Of a DNA stretch of 64,000 nucleotides, positions 44,809 to 55,080 are shown one piece after another (position 1 is the first letter of the stretch; every line of letters begins with the position of its first letter). Source of the DNA: Acidicapsa dinghuensis (GTDB taxonomy: Bacteria; Acidobacteriota; Terriglobia; Terriglobales; Acidobacteriaceae); assembly GCF_025685685.1 (NCBI RefSeq), contig NZ_JAGSYH010000005.1, forward strand, positions 372,001 to 436,000, read 5' to 3'. The translations under genes were made by a program, and so were the position numbers. The notes under the pieces were generated by a model. The model was not told the origin of the DNA and ran no database searches. It worked only from the letters and a program-made list of their open reading frames with translations.

Positions 44809-47800
44809 CTATTGCGGCGCTTTCGCAGTCTCAAGGCGTCCTCCACGGATCCACTCAAGGATCGTGCGATATTGTTCGCTGGATTCATTTCCCTGCCAAC
44901 GCTGGCCGCCGTTGTGTGTGGCGAGATAGTCGCCGACATTACCTGCGCTGTCTGTAGGCCGTGTCGGCTTGATCAGCATAAGACTCTTGTCGGGAGCGGA
45001 GATGTTCACGACGCGCATCGCGTATTTGTAATTCTCTTTGCTGTCCTGATCGGAGAAGACGCCTTCAGCGTTCGGCGGCTCCAGTTTGAAGATCACATGA
45101 CTGGCGTGGCAGAATACGCAGGCCATTCCATCCTGACCGCGTTTTGCCAGAATGGGCTCGATTTTAGCGACGAAATAGCGGAAGTCGAGGACCGAGCCCG
45201 GTTGGACATCCTGCAGCGCGTCGCTCAGATTCTTGCCTTTCAAGACACTCGTGGAGATGAGTTTCAGCCGTGGATTCGTTGAGTTTTGCAGCTGGTTCAT
45301 TGCAGCTTTGAAATCAGGCCGCTGCTCCACACCCTTAACTTTACGCAGCGTGTCGAGTGCCTCCGCGCTCACGTTGGCGTCTGGATTCAGCAAGCTGGCC
45401 ATCACTGTGTCGACGACGATCGGATACTCCAGCGGCTCCTTGATTTTCAATTCAGCCGCGTGTCCGTTAAGAAAGTCCTGATCCTGGGATACCGCACCTC
45501 CGGATACCCCGAAGCGTCTCTTGAGAAACTGCGGATTGCCCGCTTCCTCCATCAGAACTCTCAGTGACGAGGAGTTCAGATTCGCGAACGCCGTCTTTAC
45601 CGCAGGCCCCGTCTGCGAATCGTTCAGAAGATGTTCGAAAGAAACGCGCATTGCTGCTCGCTGTACATCGCCGTCATTCGAATTGAGGCTTGCAAGCACT
45701 AACTCCTGCACCTTCGGATCGTGTATGAGGGCAGGGAAGGATGAGGCCGCATCCAGTATCTGTGCATAATTTCCGGGCTGCGGGCTCTGCTCCAGGAGGG
45801 ACTGTAATGTAGCTTGAATATCGGGCTGCTCAAGCCATGGTGATTTTTGAGTCAGCGTCGCAAGAAGAGGCAGCACGACGGCCTGACTATCCGGGTTTCC
45901 CCGTTTGAGTATCTCGATTACTTTGTCAACGAGTCTGGGATCGGGGGCGGCCGTGGAATCGAGGTTCAGAACGCCCCGCTGGCCGCCTTCATAAACGTAG
46001 CGGACGGTCTTGCGAACATCGGCATTCTTGTCTTCCGACAGATCCAATGCCGCAAGAGTAAAGCGCGCGTCGCCGGATTCACTCAGCGTACTGCCGGCCT
46101 TCAGCACCTCGATTTTCATGGAGTCATCGGCGCCCTTTAGGCAATCGAGCAAGGCTTCTTCCAGCTCCGGCCCAGAGCTCTTGAAGAAGTGAATCAGATC
46201 GCTGTCGTTGCCGATCCGAGTCTGGAAGAAGCCATTGGCCACGTCATATTTGAAATCTACCGCTTCGCGATATGGCGGGTATTCATAACCGGGTCGGTGC
46301 AGGTCGGGCACGCCGGCTACATACTTGGTGAGCACCGCAGGCAGCCCAATGGATACGGTGTCGGATTTCAGCTTTGGCAGTGCGTAGTGGCGGATATGAA
46401 AATCCCATAGGGCATTCAAGATGCCTTCGCGGCCAAGTGTCGTTCCATTGCGCAGGACCTTAGCAAGTACTTGTGCCTGGTCACGCACGACGGCTTCATA
46501 GCCAACGTTGATTCGGTCTTTGTCTTCATCCTTGGCGCTGGCTCGCACCCAGGCCGACAGGTATCCGGTATTTTCGTCGAGCAGGTCATAGATGCTTTCT
46601 TCCAAACCACGGCGCACCATTGCATCTGTCTCCGTGTTGAGCCGAGTGGCAAGCGCCTCCAGGGTTCCACGGCGAACATCCTGCTTGTCTACCTGCCAGT
46701 AGTACCAGCGCCAAACGCCGCCAGCGGCTTCGAAGCGAACATAAGGCACCGGATCATTCAGATCGCGCTCCAGAGCAGCCAGCAGTTGCGTATCGTCTGT
46801 AAGATCGCGGAAGTGCTGATTAAAGACGCGGGCTGCGCCCCAGCGCGTCCTTGCATCCGGCGAGGCCAGCGCAGCGGCAAGCAGCTTGCGCCCTTCAGGC
46901 GCTGCTTGCTGACGTCGCGAAAGCACCATGCGGATGGCATAAGCGGAAGAGGTCTGCACCATCTTGGCCGGATCGCCGAGCCCTTTGATGAGAACCGGCA
47001 TGGCTCCGGGATCAGCCATGTGGCCTAGAGCGCGAGCTGCAGCTTCGCGTGCCAGCGGCTGATCGCTTTGTGCGAGAACTTTGCGAATCTGCCGCAGCTC
47101 CGCCTCCGGGGCCAGATCCCAGAACTGATCAAGCTGCTGCAAAAGCAGCGGCAGATCATTCGAGGCAAGAGTCTTGACCGGCGCGGGATAAGCGGCGTCC
47201 CAATTCTTGGCTTTGGTTGTTCCGGGATAGAGAGTCGATAGCGCCATCACCGCAAATTGCGTGGCTCGAAACGGCGTATTGAATCCCTGATAGACGGGGT
47301 CGCCTTCCCAACTTCCCTCAGGCCGCTGAGCCGCCAACATCGCTTTGACTGCGCGGTCCAGATGTTCGTCGCTTTCGGGGCGGTGACCCGCCTCTGCCAG
47401 CGCCAATACTGCGTTGTAGGAAATAAAGTCTGCTGGTTTGGCCTTCTTGTCGAAAGGATAGGGCCACCCACCCTCGGGGGTTTCATATTCATAAAGCTTG
47501 GCAATGAGCGCTTCGATTTGCGAAGAGTACTTTTGCCGGTCGATCTCCGACAGCAGCATGATTCGCCAATTCAAATCGATCACGTTCTTTGGCTCATAAG
47601 CCAGCGCCAGGCTTTCGACATGATCTCGTTCTTTAAGCCAGTCTGAGTTATGTGTTTCGTTGTAGGCCAGGTCGAATGTGTGCCAACTCTGCGAGGCAAT
47701 CTCGAAGGGGCTGACGTCAGGTTCGCAGCCATCGGCTTCGTCCCCAGGCATGACGGTCACTCCCTTGTAATGAATTTTCAGATACTCCGCATACGGCAGA

Positions 47801-49110
47801 TCAAACTTCTTCCGTGGTGGATCGTGTGTCACATTCTCCTCGAAAGAATGAGCGATCAAAGGCAGGCGGCTGGCTTCCGTCCGAGCGGTATAGATGATGC
47901 GCACCCAATTGGTGTTGGGTTCTCCGTATAGAGGTCTGGTGTTGTTGTAGATGCGATCGGTCAGAAACTCAAGCCCCGCACGCTGGGTTGGTGCATAACC
48001 GTTCTGAACAGCTCTCAAATATCCTCGGGTTGAGAACTGAGACGGATGGCAGGCAATGCAGAGCTGCGTCTCAGAGTGCTGCATCGTGGTCCGCAGCGCG
48101 ATCGCACCCCGGCGCGGAGTGTTCGATAGCCAGCTATCTCCCATGTTCACCAGGAAATCCATGCCGGCGCGAACCGCATCGTGTGGGTCTTTGTTGGGTG
48201 GAACGGGATATTGATATGTATGCAGTTGATAGCTGGGATGATTCGCCGCTACCCGGACGTAGTACTCATGCCCAGGCTGCAGGATGCGCGTCCTGAACTT
48301 ATATAGCCCGGGATAATTCTGCGTCGCTTCTACCTGATAAACAAACTCTCCATCCGTAAATGGAACGACATCCTGTTGACCGCTCGCGTCCTTACCCGAT
48401 TGAAAAAGATCGACATCCAGAGGGATATCTCTGTCGGTCACATTCAATACGAAATAGACCAGCCGAGGCTGCTTTTCGCGAAATGTGAAACGGAACCATT
48501 GAAACCCCTTGACCATGGCCGCGTACCCATCTTCGCTTTTCGAGGGAGCATAGGGGCGCTCATCATCGCTGCCGAAAATAGTCTGGCCAAGCTCGAAAGG
48601 CTGCGCCTCTTGCCACGTGCCGTTTGGCGATGCGGCGATCACGCCCCGATTCAGATCGATTGCGCCAGCCGGCAACGCCACGGAAGTCTGCAGAATCCTG
48701 TTTAAGGAAGAGCCGATTTCGGGGGCATGCTCAGCAGAAGTCGACGAAAGGCTAACGGTAACCGGGCCGGCTTTCCGCGGCCGTATGGTCAGATAAAGAT
48801 CGAGATCGGCACTATGCAGCCATTTGGACTCGACCTCTCCTTGGGCATCGTTTACCGTGACTCGCACGGCATCGCTGCCCTGGAGTTGAGCGGGATTCTT
48901 CACCGACAATGTCAATCCATAGAGTGTGTCGGCGCGCGCTGTGCCCAACGTCAAAATCTTCGCAGGCGGCTGCGTTGCCAGGTTGGCATGGACAGAACTT
49001 CCGACCGGAACGATGGCGTAGACAATCCATGCCAAAACTGACGCCGCAACAATCGTCCAGCTTGCAACACGTCGATATTTGATCATCGGTTCTTTGACTG
49101 GATCTCGCAT
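44809..49110 (-). CDS. Giant membrane-anchored protein with two CxxCH haem motifs, toroid region and HEAT-like repeats
   Basis: Protein of 1433 residues. A signal anchor lies near residues 15-38 (ASWTIVAASVLAWIVYAIV). A beta-rich region runs to about 330, then a first haem c motif CIACH at residue 351. Residues of about 330-700 recall the alpha/alpha toroid of squalene-hopene cyclases and prenyltransferase beta subunits (GGWPYPFDKKAKP, ALAEAGHRPES, RPEGSWEGDP). About 700-1260 are HEAT-like helical repeats (AREAAARALGHMADPGAMP). The C-terminal 130 residues hold a second haem motif CVFCH at residue 1331 in a domain like those of planctomycete-type cytochromes (LIKPTRPTDSAGNVGDY, GGQRWQGNESS). 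A periplasmic electron-transfer scaffold is the most I can infer. ATG at 49110 has GAGG upstream. It stands alone. Confidence 0.8.
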   Translation of the reverse strand: MRDPVKEPMIKYRRVASWTIVAASVLAWIVYAIVPVGSSVHANLATQPPAKILTLGTARADTLYGLTLSVKNPAQLQGSDAVRVTVNDAQGEVESKWLHSADLDLYLTIRPRKAGPVTVSLSSTSAEHAPEIGSSLNRILQTSVALPAGAIDLNRGVIAASPNGTWQEAQPFELGQTIFGSDDERPYAPSKSEDGYAAMVKGFQWFRFTFREKQPRLVYFVLNVTDRDIPLDVDLFQSGKDASGQQDVVPFTDGEFVYQVEATQNYPGLYKFRTRILQPGHEYYVRVAANHPSYQLHTYQYPVPPNKDPHDAVRAGMDFLVNMGDSWLSNTPRRGAIALRTTMQHSETQLCIACHPSQFSTRGYLRAVQNGYAPTQRAGLEFLTDRIYNNTRPLYGEPNTNWVRIIYTARTEASRLPLIAHSFEENVTHDPPRKKFDLPYAEYLKIHYKGVTVMPGDEADGCEPDVSPFEIASQSWHTFDLAYNETHNSDWLKERDHVESLALAYEPKNVIDLNWRIMLLSEIDRQKYSSQIEALIAKLYEYETPEGGWPYPFDKKAKPADFISYNAVLALAEAGHRPESDEHLDRAVKAMLAAQRPEGSWEGDPVYQGFNTPFRATQFAVMALSTLYPGTTKAKNWDAAYPAPVKTLASNDLPLLLQQLDQFWDLAPEAELRQIRKVLAQSDQPLAREAAARALGHMADPGAMPVLIKGLGDPAKMVQTSSAYAIRMVLSRRQQAAPEGRKLLAAALASPDARTRWGAARVFNQHFRDLTDDTQLLAALERDLNDPVPYVRFEAAGGVWRWYYWQVDKQDVRRGTLEALATRLNTETDAMVRRGLEESIYDLLDENTGYLSAWVRASAKDEDKDRINVGYEAVVRDQAQVLAKVLRNGTTLGREGILNALWDFHIRHYALPKLKSDTVSIGLPAVLTKYVAGVPDLHRPGYEYPPYREAVDFKYDVANGFFQTRIGNDSDLIHFFKSSGPELEEALLDCLKGADDSMKIEVLKAGSTLSESGDARFTLAALDLSEDKNADVRKTVRYVYEGGQRGVLNLDSTAAPDPRLVDKVIEILKRGNPDSQAVVLPLLATLTQKSPWLEQPDIQATLQSLLEQSPQPGNYAQILDAASSFPALIHDPKVQELVLASLNSNDGDVQRAAMRVSFEHLLNDSQTGPAVKTAFANLNSSSLRVLMEEAGNPQFLKRRFGVSGGAVSQDQDFLNGHAAELKIKEPLEYPIVVDTVMASLLNPDANVSAEALDTLRKVKGVEQRPDFKAAMNQLQNSTNPRLKLISTSVLKGKNLSDALQDVQPGSVLDFRYFVAKIEPILAKRGQDGMACVFCHASHVIFKLEPPNAEGVFSDQDSKENYKYAMRVVNISAPDKSLMLIKPTRPTDSAGNVGDYLATHNGGQRWQGNESSEQYRTILEWIRGGRLETAKAPQ

Positions 49111-50082
49111 CTCGGTTGTACCTCTAGGATTGGCTGAAATTGCTCGGGAATACCAAAGCAGAAACTATATATGCATTGGGGTATTTCAGGGCAATTCCAA
49201 AGATCAAAGATATCGGGCTGGCAATTTTTGGCGCCGAAACAGGGGATATTTCGAAGGTTTTGAACTAACAGGCTACCTGCTAAACATGTGTGTGTGTCGC
49301 GCGCGGAACACTGATGAGAGCGGATTTATGAGTAGTTATCGGAATTATTGTTTCTGAGGTTCCGGACCGCTGAGTTCTGTGGTATTCCCGATCCTCAACT
49401 GCGAGGAAGCGGGCGCACCCTCATCTATGGTTTGCAGAGTATGCCGAAGACCGTGGCCACCCGTCGATATAGTCCCAATCCAAATCGGTTTTTTTCAGAA
49501 CCCCGGTTCCTGGTACCTTTTCGCTGCCGCTGCCTGCCCTCTTTCCTCCTTAGCAGCCCACGACTACGAACGTTACAAGTATTTTGAGAGTTGGTTATAA
49601 GCATGGCCTGTTGACCGGCGGTTCAGTACTTGGACAGTCACGCTCGCAGTCACCTATGTGCGGAGCTCCCGTAGTTGCTGGAGACCCTATCCCGCGGCAT
49701 ATCTATGCATGCGCCAATTACCGCCAAAACGAGTAAGTAATTTTTATTCTTTTAACCTCGATGAGGCCAAACTGCGCCGTTCCTGATCTGTCGGCGTAGA
49801 TCCATCAAAACTCCATTTGGCAACCCTTGCTCAATACACAGTTCTCTGCACCGAAACCTGGCAAGGATATCGTTTATCCGCCAGAAGCGCACCGGCACCG
49901 GTCAGGCGTTCCCGCAACGGATTTCGCGGGGTCGAAACGCTCCTCCATCTGGATACGTTCTCGGCGGCGAGGTACCGTAGCAATCGAAAAATGGGACATC
50001 CCAGGAAGTCCTCTAGGGAGGACTAAAAGCATAAAGACATAGCGGCAGATATCCTAGAGAGGCACCTTCGGAGATTGAAAAC
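49111..50082. other. Long stretch without a recognisable gene
   Basis: About 970 bases carry only short frames on both strands, none with recognisable family text or a good ribosome site. It must hold promoters for the genes on either side. It may be eroded coding DNA or a regulatory RNA locus; I see no positive evidence for either. Confidence 0.4.
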
Positions 50083-51822
50083 ATGACGATTCCGGATGAT
50101 CAAGTCCCAGCGAATAAGGAAGAACCCTTGAACGAGCAAGCGGGCGCTAATGACGCTACAGCGGCATATCGTCGTGACCTCGCATTTCCCATTCTCACCG
50201 AAGAGATGGTTCAGCGGCTGCAGGAATACGGTCGGGAAGAATCTTTTGCAAAGGATGTAATTCTCTATACCTTCGGTGACCGCGAGACTGACATGTTTGT
50301 CATCCTGGATGGAGCCATTGATGTTTTGTTGCAGTCCTCAGACGGCAGTCTTAAGCCCTTCGCGCGTCATCACAGGTTTCATTTCAGTGGAGAGCTGAGC
50401 CTTCTGAATTCTCAAAGCGCCGTCGCTGAAGTACGAACAGCGATGGACAGCCGTCTGCTGCGAATTTCACGCAAAGAGCTTCGGCTGTTAATGCGTGCCG
50501 AAGGAGATATCGCCAACCTCATTGTGCAGGCAACCATCTGGCGCCGTATCGGTATCAATGCTGAAGCTTCCAGCGGCGTTCTTGTTCGAGGCTGTGCAGG
50601 AGACGTCGAACTATTGACCTTACAGCGCTTCTTCGTACGCAATTACTATCCCTACAGGATTGAAGAGATTCTCGAAGGGAGCACCGACAGAGAAGATTCT
50701 CGTGACTTGAAATTTCCAATTGTAGCGCTGCCGGATGGGGAAATCCTCGTGCGCCCAAGCATAACCGCTTTGGCAGACAAGCTAGGCATTACCGAGCTCC
50801 CAGACTCGCAAACGATCTACGATGTAGCCGTCGTAGGAGCCGGTCCATCAGGCTTGGCCGCGGCAGTATACTCGGCCTCGGAAGGGTTAACGACTATCGT
50901 CATCGAAGGAACGGCTCCCGGCGGCCAAGCCGGTACAAGTTCAAAGATTGAAAATTATCTCGGCTTTCCAACAGGAGTCTCCGGCCAGCAACTCGCCAGT
51001 CGCGCCCACTTGCAGGCTCTCAAGTTTGGAGTACATTTCGCCATCTCTCGCGAGATAGTGACAGCTCAACAGATCGATGGAATCCACAAGCTCACCCTAG
51101 CTGGTGGGCTCTCGGTCTATTCACGGGCTACAGTCATAGCCACCGGAGCGCAATACCGGCGACTAGCTATCAAGAATCACAGTGACTTTGAAAATCGAGG
51201 TATCTATTACGCGGCAACAGCGATGGAATCGCTTCTCTGTGGCCAGCGAGAAATCATAATAGTCGGAGGAGGAAACTCCGCTGGTCAAGCAGCTATTTTC
51301 CTGGCTGGGGTGGCCAAGCACGTACATCACATCGTGCGCGCCTCGTCGCTCGAGAGCACGATGTCGCAGTATCTGATTTCGCGCATCGAGCGGTCTCCGC
51401 AGATAACGCTCTACACAGACACCGAGATTGAGAAGCTCGAAGGAAAATCGGCCCTTGATCTTGTCACTTGGAGAAATCGCAAAACCGGTGAGAAGACTAC
51501 GAAGCCTATCGGTCGGGTTTTTGTAATGATTGGTGCAGAGCCAAATTCCGGATGGCTCTTCGGCACAGTGAAGCTAGATAGTAAAGGGTTCGTTCTCACG
51601 GGCGCTGCAGACGGTTTCGAAAATACGCCCTATGCAACCAGCCTCCCTGGGATGTATGCCGTTGGCGATGTGCGGGCCAATTCAGTTAAGCGCGTTGCGT
51701 CCGCTGTAGGTGAAGGCTCCGTAGTCATCTCGGATGTACACCGCTATTTGGCAGCACATCGTGACCAGTTCAATATGCGGCCTGAGTCCACGCTTGCCGC
51801 ACTGAGAGAAGTTAGCAGCTGA
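50083..51822 (+). CDS. Cyclic-nucleotide-binding domain fused to thioredoxin-reductase-like flavoprotein
   Basis: Cytoplasmic fusion of 579 residues. A cNMP-binding/Crp-like beta roll fills about residues 35-165 (FAKDVILYTFGDRETDMFVI, FSGELSLLNSQS). A linker leads to a flavoprotein from about 245, with the FAD site VVGAGPSGLAAAVY, APGGQAGTSSKIENYLGFP, the NAD(P)H site IIVGGGNSAGQAAIF, and the second FAD motif GMYAVGDVRANSVKRV. The redox CxxC of thioredoxin reductase is absent; the equivalent stretch reads YYAATAMESLLC. So it is unlikely to reduce thioredoxin and may act on a small electron acceptor under control of a nucleotide ligand. No partner gene is adjacent. Confidence 0.87.
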   Translation: MTIPDDQVPANKEEPLNEQAGANDATAAYRRDLAFPILTEEMVQRLQEYGREESFAKDVILYTFGDRETDMFVILDGAIDVLLQSSDGSLKPFARHHRFHFSGELSLLNSQSAVAEVRTAMDSRLLRISRKELRLLMRAEGDIANLIVQATIWRRIGINAEASSGVLVRGCAGDVELLTLQRFFVRNYYPYRIEEILEGSTDREDSRDLKFPIVALPDGEILVRPSITALADKLGITELPDSQTIYDVAVVGAGPSGLAAAVYSASEGLTTIVIEGTAPGGQAGTSSKIENYLGFPTGVSGQQLASRAHLQALKFGVHFAISREIVTAQQIDGIHKLTLAGGLSVYSRATVIATGAQYRRLAIKNHSDFENRGIYYAATAMESLLCGQREIIIVGGGNSAGQAAIFLAGVAKHVHHIVRASSLESTMSQYLISRIERSPQITLYTDTEIEKLEGKSALDLVTWRNRKTGEKTTKPIGRVFVMIGAEPNSGWLFGTVKLDSKGFVLTGAADGFENTPYATSLPGMYAVGDVRANSVKRVASAVGEGSVVISDVHRYLAAHRDQFNMRPESTLAALREVSS

Positions 51823-51869
51823 TCCCAAAGAAGAAATTTGTTCGACCTCTCATTCTGCTCAATCAGCAT

Positions 51870-52082
51870 TCAATAGATTCTGCATGGACGAGCGAGGTCT
51901 CGTCTTGCAGCACAGCCGGTGATTACGGTGGTCAAATCACTTATACCGATTGGATAGGTCAGGAACACATCGCTTCCGTGCTTCCTGCTGGAAATATCCT
52001 CCGAAGCTGTGTGGAAGATGAATGCAATGCTGTCGAACTTCGGCGTTGCCCTTATGCGTCGGCAAAGCTCATAACCATTCAA
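51870..52082 (-). pseudogene. Relic of a response-regulator receiver domain
   Basis: The minus-strand frame reads VGDILNGYELCRRIRATPKF and SIAFIFHTASED, which match the middle of a receiver domain (DGYELCRRIRAD, PFVFYTA). The upstream half carrying the phospho-aspartate is out of frame or missing, and stops interrupt it. The expected lysine loop is only hinted at by LTYPIG. No start or ribosome site is seen. A histidine kinase/PAS regulator gene probably decayed here. Confidence 0.55.
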
Positions 52083-52562
52083 AATGTCTCCGACTCATAT
52101 TTCATCCGCTCCGAGCACCTAAATCGAGGAGTCGCTCATGTTCAATTACAGCTGAGGAAGCCGTAAGGACTCACCGCCATTAGGACGAAATCGGTGAATA
52201 CTTCCCGCGAACCGGTCTTTTCCGCCGAGCTAGGTACTTCGAACCTCAGTTGTTGACTTCAGGCCAGCGCGCTCATCGACGTGAATACATTGCCGATCGA
52301 TGAGGGATGTTCATTTTCGAACAGGCATGTGCGTCCGTGGACATTTACTCCGCGTTAACAGGCGCTCTGCTTCAGTGCGATTCCTGTCTTCGCTTCGTCG
52401 CTTTTGAGGTTAAAACGTAGGATTCATGCACCGGGGCCGAGCGTTCCTCAGCATGGCACGTCCAATGGACATCCTTCGAACTGGACCAAAGACTTGGCCG
52501 TCGAAGTGCTTACATTCAAAAATCGGGCTGACTTTCCTCTTTTCCAGGTCAAAGGAGGGCTG
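52083..52562. other. Intergenic stretch before the ADOP permease
   Basis: About 480 bases have no recognisable gene. The ADOP frame stays open upstream to 52404, but the clear ribosome site AAAGGAGG just before 52563 shows that this part is leader. The promoter should lie here, but I could not assign boxes. Confidence 0.4.
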
Positions 52563-54998
52563 ATGCAAGTTGCGCTCCAGGATCTCCGCTTTGCGTTCCG
52601 GCAAATCATTCGCAACCCAGGTTTTTCTCTCACAGCGGTGCTTTCGCTTACGCTGGGCATCGGCGCAACGGTCGCTGTTTACAGCATTCTGTACGATGCT
52701 GTGCTGCACCCCTGGCCGTACGCCGGGATCGAGCGGATCTGCGATGTCTGGCTCACGGATAATGCTGGCCATGAAGGGACCTGGGACCTTACCGGCCCGC
52801 AAATTCGCCAGCTGCGCCAGAGCCACGCGGTGGAGGATGTGGTTACCTCGAACTATACAAACCAGACGGTGACAGGCGGTGACATACCCGAAGACGTGGT
52901 TGTTGACGAGATGTCTGGATCCCATTTTCAGTTCCTCGGGCTCACACCTGTCCTCGGCCGATACATCACGCCCACCGATGTTCCCGATGGGCAGGATCCC
53001 CAGCCGGTCGCGGTCTTGAGCTACAAATTCTGGCAGAGACATTACCGCGGCGATCCCGCAGTTGTGGGAAAGACCATCCAGCTCAACCATAAGACCTACA
53101 CAATCCTGGGCGTGATGCCGATGCGCTTCACCTGGAGAGACGGAGACATCTACACTCCGCTAAAAATGGAGTCCGACCAGGCGCATCGCTATGGTCCAGA
53201 GATCAAGTTGAAGCCAGGCATTAGTTTCGAGGCTGCTGCCGCCGAATTCCGAAACCTGTATCAGGAGTTCGACAAGCAAACGCCGAATGTCTTCCCAAAA
53301 CAATTCAAGGTGAGTGTGCGTGGGCTGGCTGATACTTACACCCGCGATCTCAAGAAGACGATGTATCTGCTCTTCGGGGCCGTCGCGCTGCTGCTGGCGA
53401 TCGGTTGTGGGAATGTCTCGATCCTTCTGCTTGCGCGCGGCACGGCACGGCAACATGAGTTTGCCGTCCGCTCCGCGGTGGGCGCGAGCCAGTTTCGCAT
53501 CGTGCGCCAACTTCTTACCGAGTCGCTGCTTTTATCTGGCGTTGGGGCCGGATTAGGAGTGTTCGTCGCCTATCAATCGATCGCGTTCATTGTTCCGAGA
53601 CTTCCCGACCACTCTTATCCCTACGAAGCCGACTTTCACATCAATCTGCCTGTCCTATTTTTCAGCGTGGGCCTGGCAATCCTCAGCGGGGTCGTCTTCG
53701 GCCTCTTTCCGGCTCTGCAATCGTCGCAACCGAAGATCAGCCAGGTGATGCAGGCTGGCACCCGCCGGCTCACTGGCAGTGTGAAAGGAAGGCGCATGCA
53801 CACCGCTCTCATCGCGGGCCAGATCGCTCTGACCCTGTTACTGATGACCGCAGCCGGTGCGGCAATTCAGAGCTTTGTTCGCATGAACACCGTTTCGCTC
53901 GGCTATGAAACACAGCACACAATGTCCGTCGAAATTCCCATTCGCGAGAACGCACATACGACCTGGGCGGACCGTGGCCGGTTCTTGGCCGAACTGCGGG
54001 ACAAGATCGCGGCAACACCCGGGATTCTGTCCGTTGGGATCTCGACCAATGCTACGCCACCTAACAGCGGCTGGAGAGTTCCCGTTGAGGTTCTCGGCAA
54101 GCCGGCCGCCCAGGAGCAGGAGGCACACGTCGAGTTCGTCAGTCCAGAGTACTTCTCAACCTTGCGAATTCCGTTCGTCAAGGGCCGCGTTTGGGAGCAG
54201 AGCGAGGTGGAGCGCGGCGCTACATTGGTCTTGGTGAATCAGGCGTTCGTGCGTCATTATCTCGCGGGCGAAGATGCTGTGGGTCATTCCCTGCGCGTAC
54301 CCCAATTCGCCAGTCTCCCGCCCATGCTATTAGCTGCAAATGGAATCACCGGATGGCTGCAGATCATAGGTGTCGTAAGCGATTCACTTGATGATGGGCT
54401 GGACAAGCCGGTGGCGCCGGCGGTGTACGCGCCCTACACCTTGGTGATGCCTCCCTTCACGCAGGTCCTGGTCCGCACCCAGAGCGAGCCCCTCGTCCAG
54501 GTTCGCAGCATTCGTCAGCGGATCGCCTCCATCGATCCTGATCAACAGATCGTCAGCGATGTCCGCGACCTCCAGGGCTGGATCCAACACGAGCCGGAAT
54601 TTGAGCGCGGACGGCTTATTTCCATACTTTTCGGAGCCTTCGCCTTCCTGGGGCTGACTCTGGCTGCGGTAGGGCTCTATAGTGTGGTCTCATATACCGT
54701 CTTGCAACGGACAAGCGAACTCGGCGTCCGCGTCGCACTGGGAGCCCGCCGCCGTGATGTACTGAGCCTTGTCGCCCGGTCGGCTGCAACCAGCATCGGA
54801 ATCGGAATTGCTGCAGGACTGGCGCTGAGCTTCAGTCTGAACCGCCTGATCGCGAACTGGATCGAAAGCGGCGTACGCGATCCGTTCCTGATTCTGGCGG
54901 TAGCGCTGATTCTTATCGCCGTGGCGGCGCTGGCTTGTCTGGTCCCCGCCCGCCGCGCTACTGCCATTGACCCAATGGTCGCTCTGCGCTGCGAGTAG
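52563..54998 (+). CDS. ADOP-type orphan MacB/FtsX permease
   Basis: Large membrane protein of 811 residues of the acidobacterial duplicated orphan permease family. It starts MQVALQDLRFAFRQIIRNPG, a family hallmark. A first helix (FSLTAVLSLTLGIGATVAVY) leads to a MacB-like periplasmic domain at about 50-270. An FtsX block of helices lies near 285-430 (LLFGAVALLLAIGCGNVSILLL), then a second periplasmic domain and a second FtsX block at about 690-800. No ATPase is encoded beside it, as is usual for the family, so an energy partner elsewhere or mechanical signalling is assumed. AAAGGAGG lies four bases before the ATG. Substrate unknown. Confidence 0.92.
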   Translation: MQVALQDLRFAFRQIIRNPGFSLTAVLSLTLGIGATVAVYSILYDAVLHPWPYAGIERICDVWLTDNAGHEGTWDLTGPQIRQLRQSHAVEDVVTSNYTNQTVTGGDIPEDVVVDEMSGSHFQFLGLTPVLGRYITPTDVPDGQDPQPVAVLSYKFWQRHYRGDPAVVGKTIQLNHKTYTILGVMPMRFTWRDGDIYTPLKMESDQAHRYGPEIKLKPGISFEAAAAEFRNLYQEFDKQTPNVFPKQFKVSVRGLADTYTRDLKKTMYLLFGAVALLLAIGCGNVSILLLARGTARQHEFAVRSAVGASQFRIVRQLLTESLLLSGVGAGLGVFVAYQSIAFIVPRLPDHSYPYEADFHINLPVLFFSVGLAILSGVVFGLFPALQSSQPKISQVMQAGTRRLTGSVKGRRMHTALIAGQIALTLLLMTAAGAAIQSFVRMNTVSLGYETQHTMSVEIPIRENAHTTWADRGRFLAELRDKIAATPGILSVGISTNATPPNSGWRVPVEVLGKPAAQEQEAHVEFVSPEYFSTLRIPFVKGRVWEQSEVERGATLVLVNQAFVRHYLAGEDAVGHSLRVPQFASLPPMLLAANGITGWLQIIGVVSDSLDDGLDKPVAPAVYAPYTLVMPPFTQVLVRTQSEPLVQVRSIRQRIASIDPDQQIVSDVRDLQGWIQHEPEFERGRLISILFGAFAFLGLTLAAVGLYSVVSYTVLQRTSELGVRVALGARRRDVLSLVARSAATSIGIGIAAGLALSFSLNRLIANWIESGVRDPFLILAVALILIAVAALACLVPARRATAIDPMVALRCE

Positions 54999-55080
54999 GC
55001 TGGTTCGAATATTTAGTGAACTGACGAGAGCAAGCCGGTGCATTCATTGACCTATTCAGATCGATCTGTGTCATGGGCAT

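Noticed and set aside
49348..50042. Several short frames in the gap before the cNMP-flavoprotein
   Set aside because: None has recognised family text, a good ribosome site or hydrophobic/structural pattern; overlapping frames are equally open, as in non-coding DNA.
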